From contig JANYDA010000055.1 of assembly GCA_025360005.1 (NCBI GenBank), positions 1 to 56,433 on the forward strand: a DNA stretch of 56,433 nt, read 5' to 3'. The position numbers and the translations under genes were made by a program. The notes below the pieces were generated by a model. It did no database searches. It saw only the letters and a program-made list of their open reading frames with translations, and was not told where the DNA came from. The DNA comes from Fibrobacteria bacterium (lineage in GTDB: Bacteria > Fibrobacterota > Fibrobacteria > UBA11236). This document shows positions 16,821 to 24,705 of this stretch, in pieces. Each line of letters opens with the position of its first letter. The stretch's first letter is position 1.

Positions 16821-18728
16821 TCAACGTTTCATGGTCTTCCCCAGGAGGTTCCGGGCGGACCGTGGCTCAACCCAGTTCCTGAACGTTTTCCAGGGTTCGG
16901 CCTTGGACTTCGGACGCTCGCGGCCGAGAATCGATGTCGTTCCCTTTTCCTCGTCGGGAATGGAGGATATTCCCGGAGAGGGCGCCTCCAGTCCCGCTTG
17001 AGCGATAATTTCCAAGGCCTCGCTGGGCCAAAACCCGTCCCCAACCACCGTGTTGTTTTCCACCCGGCAGTTCTCACCGATAATTACGGAGGCGCGGGTA
17101 TCGGTGTAATTCCCTAAGATGGTATCGTTGAGCATGTTGCCGTTCGACATGAAAAACCATCGCTTCGCGCTTTTGACCACATTGCTATCCCAGCGTATGT
17201 AGCTCGATCCCTCGTCGGGGTACAGGGCTCCGTATTCATTGGCCTGATCATGCACGTAATTATGATGGATACGCGTACCGGGCTGGGCGCCCAGGGTATA
17301 AATCCCGCCTCCATCCATAAGTGTACGCATATGGTGATGGATATTGTTAAACGCCACTTCATTACCCTTCATGCCGGAAGATCGACCCCAACCCCAACCC
17401 AGTGATATTCCCGTATAGGGCACATCGCCGATTTCATTATGAAGCACGCGTGTTTCCGCAACATATCCCAAAAATATTGCCGATGCGCCATGATATTCGC
17501 TGCCTATCTGGGTGATGGAATTATTATCGATGATGTTTCCCACCACTCGCTCGCGGGGATCAACTGGGTTCGCCGTGATATTGCCGATATGCAGGCCATC
17601 GCCGGAAATGTCGGATATCCGATTCCATGAAATCCGGCTGTTCCTGCAGCCCTCCTCCAGGGCGGGACCATTTCCGCCCAGTGCAGTAAAGGCGTTGTGA
17701 TCCAAGACCAAGCTGTCCGTGAACCAAAAAGCGACGGAGGAAGGGATTTTCTCCCCTCCATATCCGTCGTCGCCGTACTGGTAGGTGCTTTGCATATCAG
17801 GAAATCCCCTGGCGGTATTCGGTTGTAGCCACGTGGCGTAAGCGAAGGTCAATCCGGTGATCCTGAGATTCGTTAATGGGCGATCGGGCGTGCCCCTGGC
17901 TATGAGCAGCGACTCCAAGATTGGGGCCACTACGCTCGAAGTCCGTAAATACTCCCCGGTTCTCGGCTTATAATAGAGCGATTCCCGGCTGGAATCATGA
18001 AACCATTCCCCCTCCTCATCTAAGAATGCATAGGCATTTTCAAGCCAGGAAATCTTATCCATGCTGAATCCGGAATGGGCCTGGGCCTCATCCCAGCATG
18101 GTTGCGCAATTTCGATTTCGCTCGATGAAATGGAATCTACCGGGCAGCGGTATTCTTTCCAGGAAACTCGTGAGACCACTTCAAGCCCTTTGGATCCGGC
18201 AAGATAGGCCATGTTTGCGGCGCTTTGGTATCCTGTCCGTGTGATTCCGAATCCTTGCGGATCCATCCCGCTGCGTGCCCTTATTGATCGGACCCCGTTC
18301 ACGAAAAGCTGCCGGGTGCGGAAGTCCTGTGGAACCCGGGCTGCCCAGATGTTATCGAGAACGTCGAAAAGGTACCATCCCCCGATTTTCCGCCCTCCGC
18401 TCAAGACGGGTGTTTGGCCTGGTGCCGCCTGATATACCATGTGAACGCCAGGCCTTCCGGCATCGCGGGGGTCCAGATTAAGGGCGGAATCCAATTCGTA
18501 AATGCCCCCGGCTAATTGCACGACCACGTCGCCAGTAGCCGAAACAAGCAACTCCCTTGCCCTATCCCTGGCCCGTGTCAAATCGCAAGGATCGGCCGAG
18601 GAGCAGGACGCAGATGGCTTTCCCTTAGGCGAAACGAAAAGGGTTCCTGATTCAACGGGAAGACAAAGGATTGCCAGAATGAGCGGAAGGGGTCCCAGGG
18701 AGGCGAGGAGATTTCTCTTTGTTGCCAT
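16821..18728 (-). CDS. Secreted right-handed parallel beta-helix protein, 635 aa
   Basis: A signal peptide (residues 1-27) leads into a pectate-lyase-like start (GTLFVSPKGKPSASCSSADPCDL) typical of polysaccharide-active beta-helix proteins. Residues about 280-560 are dominated by short strand-turn repeats such as NRISDISGDGLHIGNI, NNSITQIGSEYHGASAIFLG and NEVAFNNIHHHMRTLMDGGGIYTLG, characteristic of the parallel beta-helix fold. A candidate catalytic Asp/His/Gly-rich groove exists but no enzyme class can be assigned. Relatives include uncharacterised PbH1-repeat proteins and polysaccharide lyases or GH families with this fold. It lies between the tRNA/recombinase remnant and an ABC exporter on the same strand. 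Confidence 0.8.
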   Translation of the reverse strand: MATKRNLLASLGPLPLILAILCLPVESGTLFVSPKGKPSASCSSADPCDLTRARDRARELLVSATGDVVVQLAGGIYELDSALNLDPRDAGRPGVHMVYQAAPGQTPVLSGGRKIGGWYLFDVLDNIWAARVPQDFRTRQLFVNGVRSIRARSGMDPQGFGITRTGYQSAANMAYLAGSKGLEVVSRVSWKEYRCPVDSISSSEIEIAQPCWDEAQAHSGFSMDKISWLENAYAFLDEEGEWFHDSSRESLYYKPRTGEYLRTSSVVAPILESLLIARGTPDRPLTNLRITGLTFAYATWLQPNTARGFPDMQSTYQYGDDGYGGEKIPSSVAFWFTDSLVLDHNAFTALGGNGPALEEGCRNSRISWNRISDISGDGLHIGNITANPVDPRERVVGNIIDNNSITQIGSEYHGASAIFLGYVAETRVLHNEIGDVPYTGISLGWGWGRSSGMKGNEVAFNNIHHHMRTLMDGGGIYTLGAQPGTRIHHNYVHDQANEYGALYPDEGSSYIRWDSNVVKSAKRWFFMSNGNMLNDTILGNYTDTRASVIIGENCRVENNTVVGDGFWPSEALEIIAQAGLEAPSPGISSIPDEEKGTTSILGRERPKSKAEPWKTFRNWVEPRSARNLLGKTMKR

Positions 18729-18858
18729 CGTTTCGCACCTTGGCTTTCAGCGGGGATGCCCTCCAAGGTGCCATGCGAAATGCGCATATGGATTCATCCC
18801 CGAGCGATCTTACGACCTGGCGGGCGAAAATTCGGAAAAGACCGGGAGTACCTGAGAT

Positions 18859-18892
18859 AATACCCGGTAAGGTATACCTGGTTCCGGGTATT
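18859..18892. repeat. Inverted repeat with palindromic core between the ABC exporter and beta-helix genes
   Basis: AATACCCGG (18859-18867) pairs perfectly with CCGGGTATT (18884-18892), and the loop contains a second perfect palindrome AGGTATACCT (18870-18879). It lies about 130 bases upstream of the beta-helix start and 30 bases past the ABC exporter stop. It could be a terminator lacking a T-tract or a protein-binding site. Confidence 0.45.
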
Positions 18893-18923
18893 GTGATTTC
18901 TGGGGTGGGGTGGTTAAGGGTTA

Positions 18924-20729
18924 TCACCGGAAGTCGGCGGTAGCCGGGAGCGAGGAAAGGACATGCATTTCCGGGACTGGCCGAGATATGAGCCGGCCGC
19001 CTTTCAAATACAATATCCTGTCGAAATACGGGTGGAAATCCTCGAAATGGGTAACTATAATCACGGTTTTTTCACGGAAGAGTTCGAAGACCTCTCGCAT
19101 CACTTGGGAGCTGTTTTGCGAGTCCAGGGAGCTGTTGGGCTCATCCATGATAAGCAGTTCGGAATCGCTGTAAAGCGCGCGGGCGATCGCCAATCGCTGT
19201 TTTTGCCCAACCGATAGGCCCGTCCCGTCTTCACCCAGGCAGGTGCGAATACCTTTGGGGAGGTCCTGGATGAATGCCCATAGGTTTACCCGCCTTAATG
19301 CCTCCTCTACCTTGGCCGCATCGTAGTTCGGGGACATGGAAATGTTTTCAGCGATCGTAAGCTTGAAGACGAATGATTCCTGAGGGATTAGCAAGCTGAT
19401 GTCTGCCAGTTTCGATCTCGGGAGAACCTCAACCCCATCCACCTTGATGGAGCCGGAAGTCGGATCGGTCAATCCGACCAGGAGCGAAAGCAACGTGGAT
19501 TTCCCGGCTCCGGAATCGCCCATGATGGCGATTTTTTCGCCCCTTCGCACGGAGAGGTTCAAGCCCTTAAGGATCTGTTTCCCATCCGAATAGGTGTACT
19601 TCAAGTTGGATATTTCCAACTTACTCCTTAACGGCGGCCACAAAGCTCCATTTTCCCCTCTTGAATCGAGTTTCACGTCCAGCAAAGGATCAACCAATGC
19701 GGCATGCGCCCGGCACTTGACGAGCCCGCTGCTTTCCAAGGTGATTTCCTTGAGGTTCTGGATGGCACGGTACGTGGTATAGAAAAAAACCAGGAAAGCC
19801 GAAAAGGGAATGGAAAACCAGCCGCCCCAGAGGATGAAGAAATTGAACAACAAGAAGAAGAACGCGAAAAACTCGGTGGTATAGCCGGAGGCGCGCAGGT
19901 TGAAAGCCGCGCGGAGCTCGGATGTCCTCAACGGTTCAATACGATTGGACGCCAACTTGGTGAAATACCACCCGGCGTTGAACGACCTTATTACTGGAAA
20001 GGCCTGAGCAATGTCGCAGACCAGGTCGTAGAAGCCCGAGGATTCCCGGTTGATGGAGGCGACATTGCGGGCGATTTTTCTGTTCAGAATTCTGGTTAAG
20101 AAATTCATCAATGCGAAAAATCCGATCGATGTGATGGACATCGACAGAGAGAGATACATCATGACGCCGAACATGGCAGCCAGGGTCATGAAGCCGGTCA
20201 CGATTATTACGGAGTGCTGCAGGGCCTCGGTCGCCCAATATACGCTATCGTCCACCCTTTTGATGGTTTCCCCGATATTCATGCGACCTTTCCATCGGGA
20301 GTCCGACCAGATAAGGTTCTCTATGATTCGTGCGCGAACTTGGGCGGTAACCCGCCTGGAAACCAGATTGGGGATGTGCCTGGATAGGAGAATCAAAGCG
20401 ATTTTGATCGGTATGATCATCGCCAAAACCGGGAAAGCGATATTTAACGGCACCAAGTGTCCGAAGGCGGATAGGTACAAGCTCCTTTCATGAAGAGCCT
20501 TGAGCAAAGGACCAATCGAAAAGATGGAGATCGTTTCCAATCCCACTCCAGAAGACGCGAGGACTATCGCCGCCAAGAAGTAGGATAGGTTCGGATGATA
20601 TAGCTCTCTGAAAATCCGGCTCTCGCCCAAATTGAAGACCCGGATGAATCCATTAAAGAGGAGGTTCGAAACAGAGAATGGCTTTCCCGTGCCGCAGTGA
20701 ATGGAGAGCCGGATCAATTTTTCAGCCAC
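18924..20729 (-). CDS. ABC exporter, fused membrane and ATPase domains, 601 aa
   Basis: A half-transporter of the MsbA/type-1 exporter kind. Residues about 45-335 hold six membrane segments, and residues about 370-590 the ATPase with Walker A GDSGAGKSTLLSLL, signature LSVGQKQRLAIARAL, Walker B ELLIMDEPNSSLD and switch histidine VIIVTHFEDF. The signature is LSVGQ rather than LSGGQ, and the glutamate after Walker B is present. Translation starts with GTG at 20729. The substrate is unknown; lipids, peptides or polysaccharide intermediates are possible. It is upstream of, and on the same strand as, the beta-helix protein gene. Confidence 0.9.
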   Translation of the reverse strand: MAEKLIRLSIHCGTGKPFSVSNLLFNGFIRVFNLGESRIFRELYHPNLSYFLAAIVLASSGVGLETISIFSIGPLLKALHERSLYLSAFGHLVPLNIAFPVLAMIIPIKIALILLSRHIPNLVSRRVTAQVRARIIENLIWSDSRWKGRMNIGETIKRVDDSVYWATEALQHSVIIVTGFMTLAAMFGVMMYLSLSMSITSIGFFALMNFLTRILNRKIARNVASINRESSGFYDLVCDIAQAFPVIRSFNAGWYFTKLASNRIEPLRTSELRAAFNLRASGYTTEFFAFFFLLFNFFILWGGWFSIPFSAFLVFFYTTYRAIQNLKEITLESSGLVKCRAHAALVDPLLDVKLDSRGENGALWPPLRSKLEISNLKYTYSDGKQILKGLNLSVRRGEKIAIMGDSGAGKSTLLSLLVGLTDPTSGSIKVDGVEVLPRSKLADISLLIPQESFVFKLTIAENISMSPNYDAAKVEEALRRVNLWAFIQDLPKGIRTCLGEDGTGLSVGQKQRLAIARALYSDSELLIMDEPNSSLDSQNSSQVMREVFELFREKTVIIVTHFEDFHPYFDRILYLKGGRLISRPVPEMHVLSSLPATADFR

Positions 20730-21197
20730 GACACTTCAATTTCTCCCCGTTTTCGATTCGGGGTTTGAGGCTTAACGCCTTACTGAGATCCTCCTGACCG
20801 AAAATGCACAGGATAGGAGAGCCAATCGTGCTCCAAAAATATACGATTGACCGTTAAGATACCTATCTGATGTTGCATTTTAAAAAATACTGTCATTCAA
20901 ACCTCCAAATTTCCTGACCCGATTTGGAAAGGGGGTTTCCACTTTTGCGCGATTTGGGCATATTTTGCGGTATTTTAACATAACGAATTTCTACCGGATG
21001 GATCATCGGGGTGGGAGGTGGCGGGTGTAGCCAATCTTCCCCCAAGGTTTCCAGCAGCAACACTGGAGGAACAGGACAAGGCGGATTCCATCGCCCGCAC
21101 GCGACTTCGCGACCATCAAGTTCCCTGAGCCGAAGGGCCGTGCCCTCGGAAAGCGCTAAGGTCGGTTTTATGTAAGTAAAAAAAGCACCATGGCGAA

Positions 21198-22039
21198 TCA
21201 CGATGTGCTGCGGGCCATAAAATCCAATTGGTCGCGGTCCGGCCTAACTAGCATTGAAGCCTGGCGCACTCCGTATTCGCGAGCCTTTTCCGCATTTCCG
21301 CCTCCAGAGATCGATACAAGAATGCCCCCCCTTTTCAAAACTCCGTAGGATCGATCGGAAATCCCTCCGCCCACCGCGTCCAGCACGACGTCGAAATCCC
21401 GCAGAGCCGTTTCGAATTGACCCGAGGAATAATCGAATGCTTCATGGGCTCCGAGGCAGCGGATGAATTCCAGATTTCGCTTAGAGGCAGTGCCCGCGAC
21501 ATAGGCGCCCTTCCATTTGGCGAGCTGCACCGCGATATGCCCGACGCCGCCCGGGGCGGCGTGGACGAGAATTTTCTGCCCGGCTTGAAGGTTGGCGACT
21601 TCGAACAATGCTTGATAGGCAGTCAGTCCAGCTAGAGGTATCACCGCGGCTTGGGAATGGCTCAGCCCTTGGGGCTTCGGGCTAAATGCGTTTCCGGCGC
21701 AGCGGCGAATTGCGCATAGGCTTCTCCCAGCTTGGGAAACCGAATCATTCCATACACATCGTCACCGATTTTGAACACGTCGGCTCCTTCGCCGAGTGAA
21801 AGGACACGGCCTGATATATCCCATCCCAAGGTGAGCGGAAATCCGCCCGACAGCATTCCAGCGATGCCGCCGCCCGCCCGGGTTTTCCAATCCACCGGGT
21901 TCACGCCGGCGGCAATCACATGCACGAGTACTTCACCCTTTCCTGCCCGGGGCCGCGGCGCGTTTTCATAGCGGAGATTTCCCACATCGCCGTATGCATG
22001 GATGCGGGCCGCCATCATGGTTTCCGAATTCGTGTTCAT
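21198..22039 (-). pseudogene. Frameshifted zinc-type NADPH oxidoreductase (quinone reductase family)
   Basis: Two adjacent frames together make a medium-chain reductase. 22039-21662 encodes the N-terminal GroES-like domain (MMAARIHAYGDVGNLRYENA, AAGVNPVDWKTRAG). 21644-21198 encodes the Rossmann domain (AGLTAYQALFEVANLQAG, VHAAPGGVGHIAVQLAKW). Adding one G in the GGG run near 21666-21668 would join them without a gap (..SPKGLSHSQAAVIPLAGL). After 21198 the expected C-terminus seems to continue in another frame (IKPTLALSEGTALRLREL, about 21100-21170). The gene is divergent from an HxlR regulator, the usual partner of such enzymes. Either true decay or sequence error. Confidence 0.75.
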
Positions 22040-22177
22040 AAAGACCTTTCTTCAGGTTGGTTGTGCCGGCTTACACTCCGGTTCCAAAGCCAAGTTAAGT
22101 GGTATATTGGACGGAGCCAATGAGGCACAATATTGTTGCGCGGTATCAAATCGGGTACCTTTGGATTAGGAGCGATT

Positions 22178-22551
22178 ATGAAGGGACGCACATACGATTG
22201 CAGCTTCGGATGCCCGGTGGAAGCCACTCTGGACGTGATCGGCGGAAAATGGAAAGGCGTAATCCTTTTCATGTTGCTGGAGCGGAAAAGACGCTTCGGG
22301 GAATTGCGGAAGCTATTGCCGGACGTAACGCAGAGGATACTCACCCTCCAGCTTAGGGAACTCGAAAAGGAAGGCGTGGTGGATCGCACGGTTTATCCTG
22401 AGGCGCCCCCCGTGTCGAGTATGAGATTTCGGAATTCGGAGCCACCCTAAAACCCATCATCATGGCTATGAGAGTGTGGGGTGAGGAGTACCGGAACGCC
22501 CGCATCAAGCCGAGGGAAAACGGCATGGTCGTCCCTCTTCCAGCAGCGTGA
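22178..22551 (+). pseudogene. HxlR-family transcriptional regulator, frameshifted at a C-run
   Basis: A winged-helix regulator of the HxlR type: an N-terminal sensing cysteine in [20 protein letters not shown], then [17 protein letters not shown] and [17 protein letters not shown]. Translation starts at 22178 behind AGGAG. In the assembled sequence the frame is lost at the run of six C (22406-22411). With seven C the protein would continue [17 protein letters not shown] and finish at 22551 with the full-length C-terminal helix. As written it ends early at 22450. It probably controls the divergent oxidoreductase. Confidence 0.8.
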
Positions 22552-22647
22552 AAAATCCGTCCTCCGGCTCACGCCCCTGCCATACGGAAGTCATACGGCC
22601 ACGATTATAAACACCAACCTCAGCGCTGACTTTTCAGGGCCTCGAAT

Positions 22648-23712
22648 TCAGGGCGTCACGACGGGCGCCACCAAGCGCCTTCCTTCCGAGGTCCGGAGCT
22701 CCGCCCAGAGCAGCATGGGCTTCCCTCGTCCCTCGGAGGGAGAATCCAGGGTAACCGCCGTGTAACCTGGGCCGGCCTCCGTTACGGGCTTTACCGTGGT
22801 CTGGCCGCGCATCCTTCCAGCCCCGTCGAAAAGGGAAATCTTCATGGGCCCGATCTCGCCCGGTAGCCTGATTTCCAGGCGAATGCTTCCGGGAGCCGCG
22901 AAGGCACGGAAGGCTGCCGCGCGACCGCGGGCTTCCCCGGGGCGCACTCCCTGGGAACCGCAGGCCTGGCTGTCCCGCCAAAGGGGATCCTTGCCTGTGG
23001 CCCACGCCGCAATCGCGCCCGATAAGTTGCAGAGCTGGTTGCTGGTAAGGGTCACTTTAGCAGCGGCGGGCAATTGGATCATTTCGTCGGGAAGGGAATT
23101 CAACTGGTTGTTGGTCAGGTCGAGAGTGTCCAGCACGGCCAAGGTGCCCACCGAGTGGGGCAGAGTCGTCAGTTGATTGCCGGACAGATCCAAGTACTTC
23201 AGGAAAACCAGGCCACCCATCCCTCCGGGCAGGGAAGTGAGAAGGTTATCCGCCAGTACCAGGTTCTCCAGGTTCTCCAGACCCTTAAACGAGGAGGGCA
23301 AGGCGGCCAGGGTGTTCCCGCGCAAGTCGAGAGACAGCAGGTTGCCCAGGCGCACCACTCCCGAGTCCAGGGCATTGAGGCCGTTGCCGGAAAGGTTCAG
23401 CGTCACCAGGCTTTCCAGGGCCCATATGCCGTCCGGCAAGGAATCGATCAGGTTGTCCGAGAGGTCCAGGGACTTGAGATTGGTGAGGGCGGATATTTCC
23501 GTAGACACGCTGAGGATGGAAAGGCCCTTGAGGTTCAGGGCCGTGATCCTCCCCCCCGCGGCCGTGGAAACCTGGGAAACCTGCATGTTACCCAGGCCGT
23601 TCTCGGCCAGGATGATACGCACAGCCAGCGAATCCTCCGAGTATGATTGACATCTCGCGGGGGCGGCGGCCAATGCGGCCAGGCAGAAACATCCGATCAG
23701 CATTCTCAACAT
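22648..23712 (-). CDS. Secreted leucine-rich-repeat protein, 354 aa
   Basis: A signal peptide (about 1-21) is followed by about seven 23-residue leucine-rich repeats (residues 55-215), for example LTNLKSLDLSDNLIDSLP and LVFLKYLDLSGNQLTTLP, which form a curved protein- or glycan-binding surface. Residues about 265-354 form a beta-rich C-terminal domain (IRLEIRLPGEIGPMKISLFD, ending LRTSEGRRLVAPVVTP) reminiscent of the C-terminal sorting domains of surface proteins secreted by type IX systems. That resemblance is by eye only. It is transcribed towards the HxlR gene and is divergent from the LTxxQ protein gene. Confidence 0.8.
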   Translation of the reverse strand: MLRMLIGCFCLAALAAAPARCQSYSEDSLAVRIILAENGLGNMQVSQVSTAAGGRITALNLKGLSILSVSTEISALTNLKSLDLSDNLIDSLPDGIWALESLVTLNLSGNGLNALDSGVVRLGNLLSLDLRGNTLAALPSSFKGLENLENLVLADNLLTSLPGGMGGLVFLKYLDLSGNQLTTLPHSVGTLAVLDTLDLTNNQLNSLPDEMIQLPAAAKVTLTSNQLCNLSGAIAAWATGKDPLWRDSQACGSQGVRPGEARGRAAAFRAFAAPGSIRLEIRLPGEIGPMKISLFDGAGRMRGQTTVKPVTEAGPGYTAVTLDSPSEGRGKPMLLWAELRTSEGRRLVAPVVTP

Positions 23713-23896
23713 GGATTTCCTTCACGTTACGCGGCCGGATCCGGTCCGCACCTTGCCTAAAGTAGCACCCGGCTTCCCTTTCGCAACAGCATTCAGTGTC
23801 CCTTTCAGTACAGAGGCCATGGACCGATGGGAACACGGGCCGTGGGGAAAGGCATATTTCCCACGCATTTTCAAGAGAAATAAACCTTTTTCCGGG

Positions 23897-23920
23897 AACC
23901 TTGGGGTTGGCACCAAGGTT
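23897..23920. repeat. 8-bp inverted repeat upstream of the LTxxQ protein gene
   Basis: AACCTTGG (23897-23904) and CCAAGGTT (23913-23920) pair perfectly around an 8-base spacer, 56 bases before the ATG at 23976. It is next to the palindrome at 23936-23951. Hairpin or operator cannot be distinguished. Confidence 0.4.
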
Positions 23921-23935
23921 GCTCAAGTCGGAAGC

Positions 23936-23951
23936 ACCCCCATATGGGGGT
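23936..23951. promoter_or_regulatory. CsoR/RcnR-like palindromic operator
   Basis: ACCCCCATATGGGGGT is a perfect 16-bp palindrome made of C- and G-tracts around ATAT. Operators of the metal-sensing CsoR/RcnR repressors have this C-tract/G-tract design. It lies 24 bases before the start codon of a His-rich periplasmic protein, where a bound repressor would block transcription. No CsoR gene is present in the window; assignment rests on pattern and context. Confidence 0.45.
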
Positions 23952-23975
23952 CAAACAAAATAATAGGAGTTCGCA

Positions 23976-24593
23976 ATGAACAAATTCATGATGAGTGCCC
24001 TTCTGGCAGGCAGCTTGGCGGTGGGAGTGTCTTTCGCCGCTCCGGTCAAAGATTCCCTCACGGCCGAGCAGAAAGCGGAATGGGCCGCCAAGCGCGAGGC
24101 CATGAAAGCAAAGCATGACAGCCTCAAGACGGCCAACAAGGGCGAGATGGATGCGGCCCGCGCCGCCGCCAAGGCTGCCCGTGAAGCCGCCCAGGCCAAG
24201 TTCAAAACCCTGATCGACGCCTACAAGGCCGGCATTGCCGCAGCCAAGACCGACGCCGAGAAAGCCGCCTTGAAGACCAAGCTGGAAGCCGACATGAAGG
24301 CTCTCCGCGCCACGCTGGGTGATAGCCTGGGCAAAGCCCGCGGCGACTTCCATTCCAGGCACGAAGAGTTCAAGAAGCGCGGCCATGACGGCGACAGCGC
24401 CAAAGCCGGCGGTCTCACCCCTGAGCAGATCGCGGAACTGAAGAAGAAGTTTGAAGACTTCAGGAAGGGTCACGATAAGGGCGACAGCACCCATGTGCAT
24501 TTCCCGGACAGCCTCCATGTACGCGACAGCCTCCATATCCATCATCCTGACAGCCTCGAAATCCACCACCCCAAGCCCGACTCCGCCAAGTAA
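23976..24593 (+). CDS. LTxxQ-motif periplasmic protein with His-rich repeat tail, 205 aa
   Basis: A signal peptide (residues 1-22) is followed by a highly helical, Lys/Ala/Glu-rich body. Two LTxxQ motifs are present, LTAEQ at 28-32 and LTPEQ at 147-151, the hallmark of the Spy/CpxP/ZraP family of periplasmic stress and metal-responsive proteins. The tail (about 168-205) is an imperfect DS-x-H/E-V/I-H repeat (DSTHVHFP, DSLHVR, DSLHIHHP, DSLEIHHP) with about eight histidines, likely able to bind transition metals. The start follows TAGGAG. A CsoR-like palindrome lies just upstream. Metal scavenging or sensing is inferred. Confidence 0.75.
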   Translation: MNKFMMSALLAGSLAVGVSFAAPVKDSLTAEQKAEWAAKREAMKAKHDSLKTANKGEMDAARAAAKAAREAAQAKFKTLIDAYKAGIAAAKTDAEKAALKTKLEADMKALRATLGDSLGKARGDFHSRHEEFKKRGHDGDSAKAGGLTPEQIAELKKKFEDFRKGHDKGDSTHVHFPDSLHVRDSLHIHHPDSLEIHHPKPDSAK

Positions 24594-24663
24594 TATTGAC
24601 GGGTCCCGCTGATTCCGATGCCCGAAGAGCGACTGTTCTTCGGCAGCGGATTCCAAGGGTTCT

Positions 24664-24691
24664 GGCTCCTGCCGCAAGGCAGGAGCCTTTT
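24664..24691 (+). terminator. Strong terminator after the LTxxQ gene
   Basis: GGCTCCTGCC (24664-24673) and GGCAGGAGCC (24678-24687) form a perfect 10-bp stem with a GCAA tetraloop, followed by TTTTC. It ends only about 15 bases before the ATG of the next gene. Confidence 0.88.
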
Positions 24692-24705
24692 CGTATCTTC
24701 TCTCC

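Noticed and set aside
20893-21201. 102-codon minus-strand frame downstream of the oxidoreductase
   Set aside because: Part of it looks like the decayed C-terminus of the oxidoreductase; the rest is proline-rich non-coding text.
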